Source: a virus
IMG/VR virus record: IMGVR_UViG_3300021976_000021
Location: 1-51,611 of that record
Strand: one strand, 5' to 3'
Length of the DNA stretch: 51,611 bases
Each line of letters begins with the position of its first letter. The first letter of the stretch is position 1. Below, piece by piece: positions 28,403 to 38,060 of the stretch. Below the pieces are notes generated by a model, which saw only the letters and a list, made by a program, of their open reading frames with translations, had not been told where the DNA came from and did no database searches. A program made the position numbers and the translations under genes.

Positions 28403-29512
28403 TTAAGGAAGAAATTCCAGGGTTGGTTGGGCGCTTACACCATTCTCATCTTCAATCTCGGCGTACTCAACTACCCGCATTGAGGCCACAGGGCCATAAC
28501 TGCCATCAATAGAGACAATGTCTCCAATGTTGTAGTCAACGCGGTATTGATGCGTCGGGACATCTGACATATCGATTCGTGAAAGCGCAACTTGTTTCTG
28601 GGCTGTCAAAGCTTGTGCGCCTCGAACAGCCATCTGTGCACGTATCGCCGTCAAATCACCACCAGTCGGGATTGTCTCGAGAGAGCCATCCAAATCGCTG
28701 GCGTCCACAAGCATTACGCGTCTTTCGAGTCCTGTCTCTGGACCGTGCACCATCGTCTCGACAAACTTCCCTGTTACCAGAGCTGATGTCTTCAATTTCT
28801 TAATCGACCACAGGTAATCCGCAGCATCGATATCACCATTCTCAGTTGAGAACACAACGCTGTTACGTTTGTCTACACCGGCATGAATTAGTAATAAAGT
28901 CGGGAAATCAGGGTATGGCAGATCAAAATTATGTCGTCTCACTACCTTAATGCCAAGATCCTCTATCTCAAGTACTTCTTTTATCCGCTCTAAGACGTTT
29001 CCGCGTTTGATCGTTCTTGCCTCACTAATGCCCACCGCTGCGCCCATATCGTATGCGCCAAGAATAAACGGAATGGCGTCTCCAGGCATGATAACTTGTC
29101 CAGTTCGAATATGATCATTAATCATCTTCTCAGCTTGTGCCCATGTGTACTCTGCGACAAGATTATAAGCAGATGCGTTCAGGTCGGCTGGTGGTACTGC
29201 CCAGTTCCAGTTCTGGCCTATGATCCTCTCCTCTAGAACAACCTCAAGAGTACGACCCGTAATTGTGATTAACGGGTCTGTGTCATCCTCTTCGGTAATT
29301 TGGTGACTCTCGACGATCATTATATCAAAGGTTCTTAAATGAGATATCAAAGATCCTTCTGGTAAAGACGTCCTGAGACCAGAACTAAGTCTGGCTACAA
29401 TCTCGAATTCACCAGGATCTCGGTATCGTTCAACCCATCGGAGCGAGTCCCAACCTTTAACCGCTTCTCCATTGAGGAAGAGATTTGGGTTGTTGTACTT
29501 GAACAACTCCAT
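28403..29512 (-). CDS. ReqiPepy6 gp37-like tail protein
   Basis: A 369-residue protein. The start (LFLNGEAVKGWDSLRWVERY, RDPGEFEIVA, and later LITITGRTLEVVLEERII) matches the siphovirus gp37/gp68-like family found just after the tape measure and distal tail protein in actinophages; it acts in the baseplate or tail tip. Length is typical. It lies 2 bases after the gene before it and next to the holin. Confidence 0.75.
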   Translation of the reverse strand: MELFKYNNPNLFLNGEAVKGWDSLRWVERYRDPGEFEIVARLSSGLRTSLPEGSLISHLRTFDIMIVESHQITEEDDTDPLITITGRTLEVVLEERIIGQNWNWAVPPADLNASAYNLVAEYTWAQAEKMINDHIRTGQVIMPGDAIPFILGAYDMGAAVGISEARTIKRGNVLERIKEVLEIEDLGIKVVRRHNFDLPYPDFPTLLLIHAGVDKRNSVVFSTENGDIDAADYLWSIKKLKTSALVTGKFVETMVHGPETGLERRVMLVDASDLDGSLETIPTGGDLTAIRAQMAVRGAQALTAQKQVALSRIDMSDVPTHQYRVDYNIGDIVSIDGSYGPVASMRVVEYAEIEDENGVSAQPTLEFLP

Positions 29513-29514
29513 GA

Positions 29515-30360
29515 CTACACACCCCAGTACGCTGGGAAATACGAGATCCCAGCCCAGGAGAATGAAGCAGCTCCTGGGAAGTAGAACTCATTGTTGCCTG
29601 GGAATATGATCGGCCAAACTGACTCTGGATCTATCCGATCTAAGAGGTGTGTCACCACAGCCCCTCGAATCATGAATAGTTGGCGATCGTTAAAATCGCT
29701 TACCAGTATGATTTGGTCTCCAGCAATGAAGTCCGACTCAGGCACCACGAGGAATTCCCATTCTGGATTTGGGTTCTGATCAGCAATTACTAAGGTGCTG
29801 AGCGTAGCGTCTAGTGTCATCCACATAGTGCAACCATGTGGCGCAGTCGACAAACTGTCAGGCACTGTGATGTTAGTGCCTGCTGACAGATCTCCCGGAC
29901 CCATCACGACAGGATTGATGCCCCTGAACATTGATACTTCACAGTGAATTGTGATTTGCAGCTCTGGCGTCTTCGAGAAATATGGAACCTCGAACTTGGT
30001 CATGCGACCATAAATCCGAGCAACCGTCGAAGCGCCAGAGTTAAACTGCAACTCAAGCTCACCAGATCTCGTTGCCGAGATCATCTTGTACAAAGAATCC
30101 CGAATATACGAAGTAGACTCATCTATGTTATACCGAGGGTTCAACACAATTCGCATCACAATGTCTCTAGGCTTCATCTTGAAGTCATGGAATTTCTTTG
30201 TGCCGTCTTTGCTGAATCCGTAAAATTTCGAAATGAGTTCTTCCGCATCCAGACCGATTATGGTTCGTACCATGTATGGAGATTGGGACTCCACATTTCG
30301 AAGGTCGAACCGAATGCCTTCTGTCTCGTTCGAGAGTACACTAACACTGGTTAGTTTCAT
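29515..30360 (-). CDS. Distal tail protein
   Basis: A 281-residue protein following the tape measure, in the usual place of the distal tail (Dit-like) protein: a beta-rich N-terminal half (YMVRTIIGLDAEELISKFYG, KMKPRDIVMRIVLNPRYNID) and a C-terminal beta domain. It overlaps the tape-measure stop by 4 bases. Assignment rests on position and general pattern. Confidence 0.6.
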   Translation of the reverse strand: MKLTSVSVLSNETEGIRFDLRNVESQSPYMVRTIIGLDAEELISKFYGFSKDGTKKFHDFKMKPRDIVMRIVLNPRYNIDESTSYIRDSLYKMISATRSGELELQFNSGASTVARIYGRMTKFEVPYFSKTPELQITIHCEVSMFRGINPVVMGPGDLSAGTNITVPDSLSTAPHGCTMWMTLDATLSTLVIADQNPNPEWEFLVVPESDFIAGDQIILVSDFNDRQLFMIRGAVVTHLLDRIDPESVWPIIFPGNNEFYFPGAASFSWAGISYFPAYWGV

Positions 30361-33300
30361 GGGATACTCAACTCCTCTTTAGCCAATGCAATTTGATTAC
30401 GAGTATTCTTGTAAATATCCCCGGTGGAAAGCTGCTTAGGTGCGTTGATGATCTGCTCGAACTTGATTTCTGACGGTCCGGTCTGAGCATTCGACAACGC
30501 TGTCGGATCCTCAATCGGTCGTGACGTGGAAGCAATTCCTGCTGCCTGAAGATACGACGAGTTCACCGGAAGCATTCCGGATAATGCTTTCGCACCGTTC
30601 CGAACCAACGTCAAGTCCAACACCGGCGTAATGGTCGGGTTGAACTCGGACATTCCATCCAAACTGCTAGCTGCTTGAGTTATAACACTGACCATTCTAT
30701 CAGAATAACTCTGCATTGCGGTTACAGGATCGAGATTGTTCAACCATTTATCAACCGTTTTCCACTGGTCTTTCATACCAATATAAAGACCTTCGACGAG
30801 GTATTCTCCGATTTCCATCGTAACTCTGGACGGTGAGAAAAGATCCCAAACTTTTCTCAGAATATTCGTAACACCACCAGCAGCGTTACCTACCCATCCA
30901 GTCATCTGGTCCCAAACAGTCTTTATACCATTCCATAGTCCTTGAATCAGATCTTTACCAATTTGGAATAAAGTGTGGTTACTAAGGTTGACCCAGTCCA
31001 CAATTTTTCCAGGCATTCCGCTTAACCACGGAATTAAATTCGAGTTAATCGACCCAATGATTCCATTCAAAAGACCTACGATAAGGTTTGCACCTCTAAG
31101 GCCAAGAGTACCAATTGTGTCCCCAACCCAACCGAATATCTTACCTGGTAGAGAACCAAGCCAAGGAATAAGACTTGAGCTCACGTAACTACTCGCAGCA
31201 TTTAAGAACCCAATAATAAGATTCGTACCACGAACAGACAACGTAGAAATCGTGTCCCCAATCCATGAGAACATCTTTCCTGGTAGAGAGCCAAGCCAAG
31301 GGATAAGACTCGACGTTACATAGCTGCTTGCGGCATTTAAGAACCCAATAATAAGATTCGTGCCACGAACAGACAACGTAGAAATCGTGTCTCCAATCCA
31401 TGAGAACATGTTCCCAGGCAAATCGCTTAGCCATGGAACAAGAGTTCCTGTGACAAAATCCGATGCAGCGTTGTACAATCCGGCAATAAGATCAACACCA
31501 GTGCTGACAAGCCACGTTAACGCATTCCCAATCCAACCAAGAATCAATCCTGGTAGTCTTAGGAAGAAGTTCCCGATCTCGTCTTTGCTATCGTCCAGTC
31601 CCTTGAGTAGACCTTGGATTAATTCGAGGCCCTTCGGTACCAGAATTTGGCCAACGTCAACAAGCTTGGCGGCAACGCCTTCGATCACAGCGACGAAGAA
31701 GTTGTACATCGAGTCGATCACTTCAGGAATCTTGACCGTCATAGCGTCCAAGAAATTCGTGATGATGTCGGCCACGAGTGTAACAATCTCTCCAATGTTG
31801 TCTCGGACTCCCGTCAGGAATGCAGTGATGAGTTCGAATCCCGTCTCCACAAATTGCGGGAACAGTTCTCGGATCGTCGAGAGCATCTCTGTGACTAAGG
31901 TTCTGACAAGCTCAGCCGCTTTCGGAACGAGATCAATGAGCGCGTCCAGAATCTTGCCGACAACTATTCCGAGCTCTTCTATGACCGGGCCCATGCCCTT
32001 CAGGAATTCCTGAATCATCTCAGTTACGCCTTTGGCAATGGACTTCAAGAATTCTGGAAGATTCTCAGCGACAGCCTTCATAGCATCGCCGATAGCTTTC
32101 GCTCCGGCTTTACCGACTCTCGCCAATATCTCAAAGCCCTTGGCCACTGCCATAACGCCTGCGCCAAACAGAGCGAATCCTGCGCCAATAAGTGTCAAAG
32201 CTGCTCCAAGGAGGAACAACGACGGGAGAACTGGAGACAACGCCAAAGCAGCGAGACCCAGAACGGCGAGACCGCCAGCAATAGCGACGAACCCCTTGAG
32301 CAGATCGCCCCAAGACAACGCAGACACATCCTTTAGGACATCTACAAGCATGCGAATAGCAAAGACCATAACGGTCAATGCTGCAGCTCCAAGAAGTCCT
32401 TGAGATGCAATAGCCATTGCAATGCCGATACCAATTAATGCTCCTGAGATACCAACTAAGCCTTTAGCAATTTCTCCCCATGAGAGTTGAGAAATGTTCT
32501 CCATTGCTTTACCGATGATCAACAGAGCTCCACTGACCATGAGAAGTCCGAGACCAATCAAAGGCATCGTTGCCGGCATCAGACGCATAGCAATACCAAT
32601 GCCAACTAAAGCACCGGAAACTCCAACGAGTCCTTTTGCCATATCTTTCCATGACATATCTGCGAATGATTTCACAGCAAGCACGATGATGTTGAGAGCC
32701 GCACCAACAAGAATAAGACCCGCGCCTTGCGCCAGCATTCCCTTTGGCATGAGGTTCATACCTATAGCTAAGGCAACAAGTGCTCCTCCGACGCCAGCGA
32801 GTCCCTTGAGCAATTCATCCCACTCCATCATGGAAAACAGCTTCACAGCTCCAGCCATAATGCCTAAAGCGAGGGCAACAGCCATGAGACCAATACCAAT
32901 GCGGATCATGCTTCCACTCGTCTTCGACAATATAAACGCAGCACCGACAAGGAGAAGCAATGCTCCTCCGACACCGACTAGTCCCTTGGACAGCTCTTCC
33001 CAACTCATAGTCGATAACAATTTCATCGCTACAGAAAGGATCAACACTGATCCAGCGAGAAGAATAAGAGAGCCGGCAACAAGAGCGATTGACGCCGCTT
33101 GTCTCGGACCGGTTATGATTTGGTCAAGAAGCCCGATTACAGCAACCAACTGCCCAAAGCCTACACCCATAGCAGTAAGTGCTCTTGTAAGCGCTTCGGA
33201 GTCCATTGTGGCCAGAAGAATCAACGAGACAGCAAGAATACCGATTGCGCCTGCGATTTTCAGCAGAGCATTAGCCTTCAAATCCATCTGCATTGCTTTG

Positions 33301-35381
33301 AGCGTTCCTGAAAGCTCGCCTAAAACATCCGAAATATTCTTGAAGAATCCACCACCGAAATCGAAGTTTATTCCGCCCTTCAAGAACTTCGCTATGAGAA
33401 GCAGAATGCCTCCGAATAGACCAGTATTGATCGTGTCAAGCGTAGAATCAAAATCTCCTGTAGAGAAGACACCAGCGAGTGCTTCCCCAAGACCTCCGAA
33501 CCAATCTTTCAGAGTGTCCCAAACGTTGTCGAGAATATCGCCGATTCCACCGAGAGCCTTCTTGAGCGGCTCCCAAATGTTACCAACTTGTCCTAAACGT
33601 TCTCTGAGTCCTGCGAATTTATCGCTGAAACTACCGACAGCATCACCGGCAGCATCCAATCCGCCGCCTCTGAGATCACTGAAGAAATCTTTGACTGCGG
33701 ACCCAAGTCCCTTGATGAACTCGAGGACCGCTTTCGCCTTCTCGATAACATCGAGACCCTTGACGAACTCGATTACGGCTGCAACGGCGGCCTTGAGCCA
33801 CACGACTGCTGGTTGAATTTTTGCTGCCAGGTCGTCAAAGAAAGCTGCGATACCACCTTCGAGAATCAGAGATACATTGAGATATGTGAGCATATCACCA
33901 AGGCGCTTAAGGAAGTCAAATATAGCACTACCGCTGCCTGCGGTAAAGCTCGAGAAGAGGTCCTTGATGAACCCGACTCCTTCTTTGATTACAGTCCAGC
34001 CAATCTCCAAAGCACTGAATAGACCTCGGAATACAGCACGCACTTTGTCAATAGTTGGTTGACTTATAATGAGGCTTTCGGTGAACTCGTGAAACCTTAC
34101 ACTCAAAGACAGGAGGTCTCCGGACGTTTTTGCCGGGAAAATATCCCTGAAGGCGTCCTTAATCGGCCTTACTATGTTACCAAGTGCGTACCAAGCGTTC
34201 TTCAATCCTTCAATGATGAGAACACGACCGCCCATGTCAGCCCAGCCCTGAAGGAGAGCATTTCGAGCATTGGCAGAATTACCGAACATCTCACCGAGAG
34301 CATTGCTCATACCGGTAAAGAGCTCAGTTGCTTCATCAAAGTCGCCAAATATCAATCTGAACGACGAGGCCCAGCCAGAACTGATCGATTCTTTGACTGT
34401 GGTCATCAACTGTGAAAGGGTTCTTACCTTTGTCGCTGAGTCAACGCCAAGCTCACCAAGCCTGATCATTTCTGCAGCTTGTTGCTGAGAGAATCCAAGT
34501 GCGGTCAGCTGTGCTTCTGTCATCTCTCCAGTGAACCCCTGAAGAGTTGTTGTCAGAACTTCGGCGGTCAACCAGCCCTCATCGAGAGACGTACGGAAGA
34601 TGTTACCTGCGGCGGTCCATTCTTCGAATGTCTGACCCATCGGGGAGTTAGTGATCGTCCCCATTGCTTGTCCGGTTGCAAACAGAGCTTTCTGGAAAAC
34701 CTCACCGCCCATACCAGCGTTGACAACCGAGTTCCAGTCCATCAAGCGTACGGAGCCTGTTGAGATTGCTTGAGATAGCTGATACATCGCTGTCGACGCT
34801 TGTTCAGATGTCGACCCGGATATAGCGGCCAAGTTGGCGATACCCTTGATCGACTGAACAGACAAATCCAGACCCACACCGGCTGCCGTAAAGGTGCCAA
34901 TGCTCCTGGTCATGTCAGCGAAGTTGTAGATCGTCTGGTCGGCGTACGTGTTCAGCTGGTCCAAAGCAGCACTTACCTGCTCGAGGTTCGTACCATCTGC
35001 GGAGGTGTTGGCCAGGATTGTCTGAATCGATCCAATCTGGAGCTCGTACTCACCGAAGCCACCAGTAACCTGATCCAAACTCAGTGCCTTTGTCATCTGA
35101 ATACCAGCTGTTACAGCTCGGTTTACAATGTTCGAAAGCGCTGTGATGGCAATAGTAGACATAGCAAGGAATCGTCCACTGATTCCATCGATAGACGCAG
35201 ACAAACTCCCAAGAGAGAAGTTTTTGACAGAATCAGCTACGTTTTGGAGTCCGTTTTTGGCCCCTGCGTTCGAAAGCGTTGCGTTCAGTTTGTCAATACT
35301 TTGGACTGTGGTTGACAACTTACGCTCAAAAGCGGCGTTGTCAAACTGCATTTGAACAATGCGATTGTCAATACTAGCCAC
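30357..35381 (-). CDS. Tape measure protein
   Basis: A 1674-residue protein, the largest in the window, so a tail of roughly 250 nm would be expected by the usual relation. The N-terminal part is helical and conserved (FAAGVGLDLSVQSIKGIANL and neighbours). The centre holds about five hydrophobic units of the type LAKGLVGVSGALVGIGIAM with SWGEIAKGL borders, which may form membrane-inserting helices. Towards the C terminus lie tandem 45-residue units (SWIGDTISTLSVRGTNLIIG). It determines tail length and probably assists DNA entry. Overlaps: 8 bases upstream, 4 bases downstream. Confidence 0.9.
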   Translation of the reverse strand: MASIDNRIVQMQFDNAAFERKLSTTVQSIDKLNATLSNAGAKNGLQNVADSVKNFSLGSLSASIDGISGRFLAMSTIAITALSNIVNRAVTAGIQMTKALSLDQVTGGFGEYELQIGSIQTILANTSADGTNLEQVSAALDQLNTYADQTIYNFADMTRSIGTFTAAGVGLDLSVQSIKGIANLAAISGSTSEQASTAMYQLSQAISTGSVRLMDWNSVVNAGMGGEVFQKALFATGQAMGTITNSPMGQTFEEWTAAGNIFRTSLDEGWLTAEVLTTTLQGFTGEMTEAQLTALGFSQQQAAEMIRLGELGVDSATKVRTLSQLMTTVKESISSGWASSFRLIFGDFDEATELFTGMSNALGEMFGNSANARNALLQGWADMGGRVLIIEGLKNAWYALGNIVRPIKDAFRDIFPAKTSGDLLSLSVRFHEFTESLIISQPTIDKVRAVFRGLFSALEIGWTVIKEGVGFIKDLFSSFTAGSGSAIFDFLKRLGDMLTYLNVSLILEGGIAAFFDDLAAKIQPAVVWLKAAVAAVIEFVKGLDVIEKAKAVLEFIKGLGSAVKDFFSDLRGGGLDAAGDAVGSFSDKFAGLRERLGQVGNIWEPLKKALGGIGDILDNVWDTLKDWFGGLGEALAGVFSTGDFDSTLDTINTGLFGGILLLIAKFLKGGINFDFGGGFFKNISDVLGELSGTLKAMQMDLKANALLKIAGAIGILAVSLILLATMDSEALTRALTAMGVGFGQLVAVIGLLDQIITGPRQAASIALVAGSLILLAGSVLILSVAMKLLSTMSWEELSKGLVGVGGALLLLVGAAFILSKTSGSMIRIGIGLMAVALALGIMAGAVKLFSMMEWDELLKGLAGVGGALVALAIGMNLMPKGMLAQGAGLILVGAALNIIVLAVKSFADMSWKDMAKGLVGVSGALVGIGIAMRLMPATMPLIGLGLLMVSGALLIIGKAMENISQLSWGEIAKGLVGISGALIGIGIAMAIASQGLLGAAALTVMVFAIRMLVDVLKDVSALSWGDLLKGFVAIAGGLAVLGLAALALSPVLPSLFLLGAALTLIGAGFALFGAGVMAVAKGFEILARVGKAGAKAIGDAMKAVAENLPEFLKSIAKGVTEMIQEFLKGMGPVIEELGIVVGKILDALIDLVPKAAELVRTLVTEMLSTIRELFPQFVETGFELITAFLTGVRDNIGEIVTLVADIITNFLDAMTVKIPEVIDSMYNFFVAVIEGVAAKLVDVGQILVPKGLELIQGLLKGLDDSKDEIGNFFLRLPGLILGWIGNALTWLVSTGVDLIAGLYNAASDFVTGTLVPWLSDLPGNMFSWIGDTISTLSVRGTNLIIGFLNAASSYVTSSLIPWLGSLPGKMFSWIGDTISTLSVRGTNLIIGFLNAASSYVSSSLIPWLGSLPGKIFGWVGDTIGTLGLRGANLIVGLLNGIIGSINSNLIPWLSGMPGKIVDWVNLSNHTLFQIGKDLIQGLWNGIKTVWDQMTGWVGNAAGGVTNILRKVWDLFSPSRVTMEIGEYLVEGLYIGMKDQWKTVDKWLNNLDPVTAMQSYSDRMVSVITQAASSLDGMSEFNPTITPVLDLTLVRNGAKALSGMLPVNSSYLQAAGIASTSRPIEDPTALSNAQTGPSEIKFEQIINAPKQLSTGDIYKNTRNQIALAKEELSIP
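31198..31467 (-). repeat. 135-base tandem repeat in tape measure gene
   Basis: Two units 135 bases (45 codons) apart; about the first 88 bases (starting gcatttaagaacccaataat at 31198 and 31333) differ at only a few positions. More diverged units flank them (about 31060-31600). In-frame, so unit number would change tail length by 45 residues each. Confidence 0.75.
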
Positions 35382-35751
35382 TTGTCACCTTCCTCCATAC
35401 ATCTTGTGCGATCTGATCGAATATAGGCCTTAACGCCGGGTTAATATAGTCGTTCTCAACAACGTATCCGCCGGTTCCGGTTCCGTGCCCATACTGAATA
35501 AGGATCGCTACTTTAGCTCCGTAAGGAGTGTGGGTATTGTCCCAGGAAATCGTTGTACTACCCTTGCTATTATTGACGGTATATGTCCAAGATTGAGCTG
35601 TTTCACCGCTGTCCCTTGGGGTTGCCGCCGCTAAAGCTTCTACACCAAGTCGACCGTATCGGTCGAGGTCGGAAAGTAAGGATTTCTTTTTAGCGTTCTC
35701 TAGAAAGGACCTTGTTTTCCTGAAATCTCCGGCGGAGCTAACTCGGATCAT
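35374..35751 (-). CDS. gp10-like head-tail or tail completion protein
   Basis: A 125-residue protein with the pattern LAAATPRDSGETAQSW, then GTGGYVVENDYINPALRPIF, as in the HK97 gp10/minor capsid family. It overlaps the tape-measure start by 8 bases, a place where actinophages sometimes carry such a gene. Role inferred. Confidence 0.55.
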   Translation of the reverse strand: MIRVSSAGDFRKTRSFLENAKKKSLLSDLDRYGRLGVEALAAATPRDSGETAQSWTYTVNNSKGSTTISWDNTHTPYGAKVAILIQYGHGTGTGGYVVENDYINPALRPIFDQIAQDVWRKVTSG

Positions 35752-35769
35752 ATTTACTCCTAAACAAGC

Positions 35770-36651
35770 TCAGTATCGGATGAAGTAGTTGACTCTCAGA
35801 GCTGCTTGTTCGACATTGACTGGAGTTGATGTGCCAGGGCCGTTACCAGTATTGGCAGCTGTTGCAGCACCAGAAGAACCGATGTAGTTCGGAATATCAA
35901 CATTGTGATAATGGCCAACGTTTTCTCCACCAGAGTTACCAGAGAAGAATGGTACATCAACATTGTGTTGATGATTGCCACCACCAGGGAACGTCGTCGA
36001 CCCAATAAAACTGAATCCAGCCTCTCCTTGATCGAGAGCCAAGAATCTTCCTGCACCAGTACCAGCCTGATGTGCAACAAACTTGCTTTGGTGATCGTGG
36101 CCACCACCCAATGCTGTCACGAAATTTGGATGATCATGCGCGATCGAATGAACGTGCGCTGCTGATCGGTCGCTGGATGCAACCTGCGGGTGGTCATGGT
36201 CAATTGTATGTGTATGAGCTGGACCAGCGTGAGCATGCGGCGGTAAATTTGCGCCAGTTATCACACTTGTATTCGAGCCTGTTACTGCCCCAACTGTTCC
36301 GCCGCCTTCGGTGATACGGTTGGTCATGTCAGGAAGAGTTAAAGTTGTCCCGAACTTCCAAGCTGGTGGAGCGACGGCCCACAGATCGGCATACGAAACA
36401 TTAGCGCCTGCAATCGCTTGGCCATTCAGAATAAGGTACCCTGGAATCGAAGAACGAATACTTGTCTTGATATCGCCAACATCGCCGGCTGGTCCTTGCG
36501 GCCCGATCGGACCTCGCACGTCACCTGCGTTGACCTCAGTGGCATCATGAAGCACGAGAATGAGATCGTCACCAGTGATGTGTGCGCTGACAACAGTCGC
36601 GTCGATGATCTCTTGCATTCTTGCGGCGGTTAAGCCGGTAACAGTAGCCAT
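35770..36651 (-). CDS. Tail collar / receptor-binding-type protein
   Basis: A 293-residue protein. An N-terminal helix and collagen-like GPIGPQGPAGDVG lead to a phage tail-collar domain (SSIPGYLILNGQAIAGANVS, then FGTTLTLPDMTNRITEGGG), followed by a His/Gly-rich region with repeated H-x-H pairs (HAGPAHTHTIDHDHP, GGHDHQSK). Such domains occur in tail fibres and receptor-binding proteins; the His pairs may bind metal as in T4 gp12. Its place between tail tube and tape measure is unusual. Confidence 0.65.
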   Translation of the reverse strand: MATVTGLTAARMQEIIDATVVSAHITGDDLILVLHDATEVNAGDVRGPIGPQGPAGDVGDIKTSIRSSIPGYLILNGQAIAGANVSYADLWAVAPPAWKFGTTLTLPDMTNRITEGGGTVGAVTGSNTSVITGANLPPHAHAGPAHTHTIDHDHPQVASSDRSAAHVHSIAHDHPNFVTALGGGHDHQSKFVAHQAGTGAGRFLALDQGEAGFSFIGSTTFPGGGNHQHNVDVPFFSGNSGGENVGHYHNVDIPNYIGSSGAATAANTGNGPGTSTPVNVEQAALRVNYFIRY

Positions 36652-37469
36652 TAAATGTCCTCCTCGTTCTTTTCAGTGCTGCTGATTTCGTAAGTGTCTG
36701 CGTCCAGAAATATAGCTGTATCAGCTGTGATCTCAAATGTAACTGCGTCCAGCATCTCGATGAAACCAGGAAGCATTGCCGTTGCAGTCCATGTACCGTC
36801 ACCGTTATCCGTGATAATAAGACGATTCCACTTACGGACATAACTGATAAATCCTTTGAGCGACGGCATCGTCGGCTCAACCGCAGGATCTTCTCCTACT
36901 GCGTCTTGTCCATATAAAACAGATTCAATATCTTCAAGAAGAAACGCATCTAATTTCCGACTGTCCAATATAACGTGAGACGTAGGTCTGTAGTTATCGA
37001 TCGGCTCTGGAACTGACGTGATAGACCACTCAAACTCCAACGGAGCTGGTTCCAACGAGAGCGTTTGATAACTCTTCGTTGAGGGGATCGCCGTCAAGTT
37101 CCACAAAAGGTGAATCTTATAGCCCTCTTCGCCTCCTCCAACTGCCGTACGATACGACATGTGAAAGATTCGCTGTTGCTGATCGGCAATGTAAAGTCCA
37201 GCTTGCTCCTCAAGAATACCTTCGTATTCGAGAAACTCATCGGGATAGGTGTATGCCTTGAGTGTCGCCGAGTAATCCCCGGCAATGATAATGTCGTTGT
37301 ACTTCACGCCATCAAAGTAAACGGGTTCGACAGTACTTGACGGTTGTTCATCAACAGACAAAAGACCATTCCAAGAAACGCCGCCACCATCGGGAAAGTA
37401 CAAAACACCTCGATCAACACCGGTTTCGTAAATTCGATCTTCGGGCCGATCCCATAAAAGAGCAGACAT
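36651..37469 (-). CDS. Major tail (tube) protein paralogue with C-terminal extension
   Basis: A 272-residue protein. The first 200 residues parallel the tail-tube protein at 38061-38714: DRIYETGVDRGVLYFPDGGG, GVSWNGLLSV, LKAYTYPDEF, MSYRTAV and YRPTSHVILDSR all have counterparts. About 70 extra residues at the C terminus form another beta domain. It could be a decorated tube subunit or a tail terminator. It shares one base with the next gene. Confidence 0.65.
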   Translation of the reverse strand: MSALLWDRPEDRIYETGVDRGVLYFPDGGGVSWNGLLSVDEQPSSTVEPVYFDGVKYNDIIIAGDYSATLKAYTYPDEFLEYEGILEEQAGLYIADQQQRIFHMSYRTAVGGGEEGYKIHLLWNLTAIPSTKSYQTLSLEPAPLEFEWSITSVPEPIDNYRPTSHVILDSRKLDAFLLEDIESVLYGQDAVGEDPAVEPTMPSLKGFISYVRKWNRLIITDNGDGTWTATAMLPGFIEMLDAVTFEITADTAIFLDADTYEISSTEKNEEDI

Positions 37470-37478
37470 AGAACCTCC

Positions 37479-38027
37479 TTAACCGGTCGTATTCAGTTGT
37501 GCTTTACGCTGAGCGTTGAGATCACGATTTCGCTGAGCAAGATCATTTCGAGACATCTTCCTAGGCTTCGAATTCTTGATGTTGCAAATCCTGATCAACG
37601 AGAAGAGTCGATTCAGGTGCCATTGCTCACATTCGAAGGGGATATTGAAAGCGACCATCCAGTAGTAAATCAATTCTGATGTAATCGTCTCTTGTTTACC
37701 ACGAGTTTTGTGTGTGGGCATCGCACCAAACGTTGTCGCCGATTGTTTAGATTCGATGTATTCATTGATGTCATCCATGTTCTTTTGTGAAATTCGATCC
37801 CACAAATTTTCTGGATAAACCTGGGAGAGAATCATGGCGTCCACATACCATAGAATCTCATTGGAAGTTTTTGTCTCTAAACCGAGGAACGGTTTTTCAA
37901 ATTTGGACTCCCATTTTGACAGTGAGAGCAGAGAATGTTCAAGGTGAAGGACGAAGTCATTTACACTACCGAACTCTTCGGTTTCTTCGTTATAGACTTC
38001 TTCTCCAGTAACAAGTAGCTTAAGCAT
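37479..38027 (-). CDS. Tail assembly chaperone
   Basis: A 182-residue protein starting MLKLLVTGEEVYNEETEEFG, with HSLLSLSKWESKFEKPFLGL, the typical core of tail assembly chaperones in Gram-positive siphoviruses, and a basic C terminus. It lies between the two tail-tube genes, upstream of the tape measure. I see no second overlapping frame with a classic slippery site, so the usual frameshift product was not identified. Confidence 0.7.
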   Translation of the reverse strand: MLKLLVTGEEVYNEETEEFGSVNDFVLHLEHSLLSLSKWESKFEKPFLGLETKTSNEILWYVDAMILSQVYPENLWDRISQKNMDDINEYIESKQSATTFGAMPTHKTRGKQETITSELIYYWMVAFNIPFECEQWHLNRLFSLIRICNIKNSKPRKMSRNDLAQRNRDLNAQRKAQLNTTG

Positions 38028-38060
38028 TCTCTGCTCTCCTCTATCAGTGCCGAAAGTTGA

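Noticed and set aside
32494-33816. Long plus-strand open frame of 440 codons inside the tape measure gene
   Set aside because: It lies opposite a convincing gene, is Pro/Ser/Ile-rich in the way antisense frames are, and has no ribosome site or neighbours on that strand.
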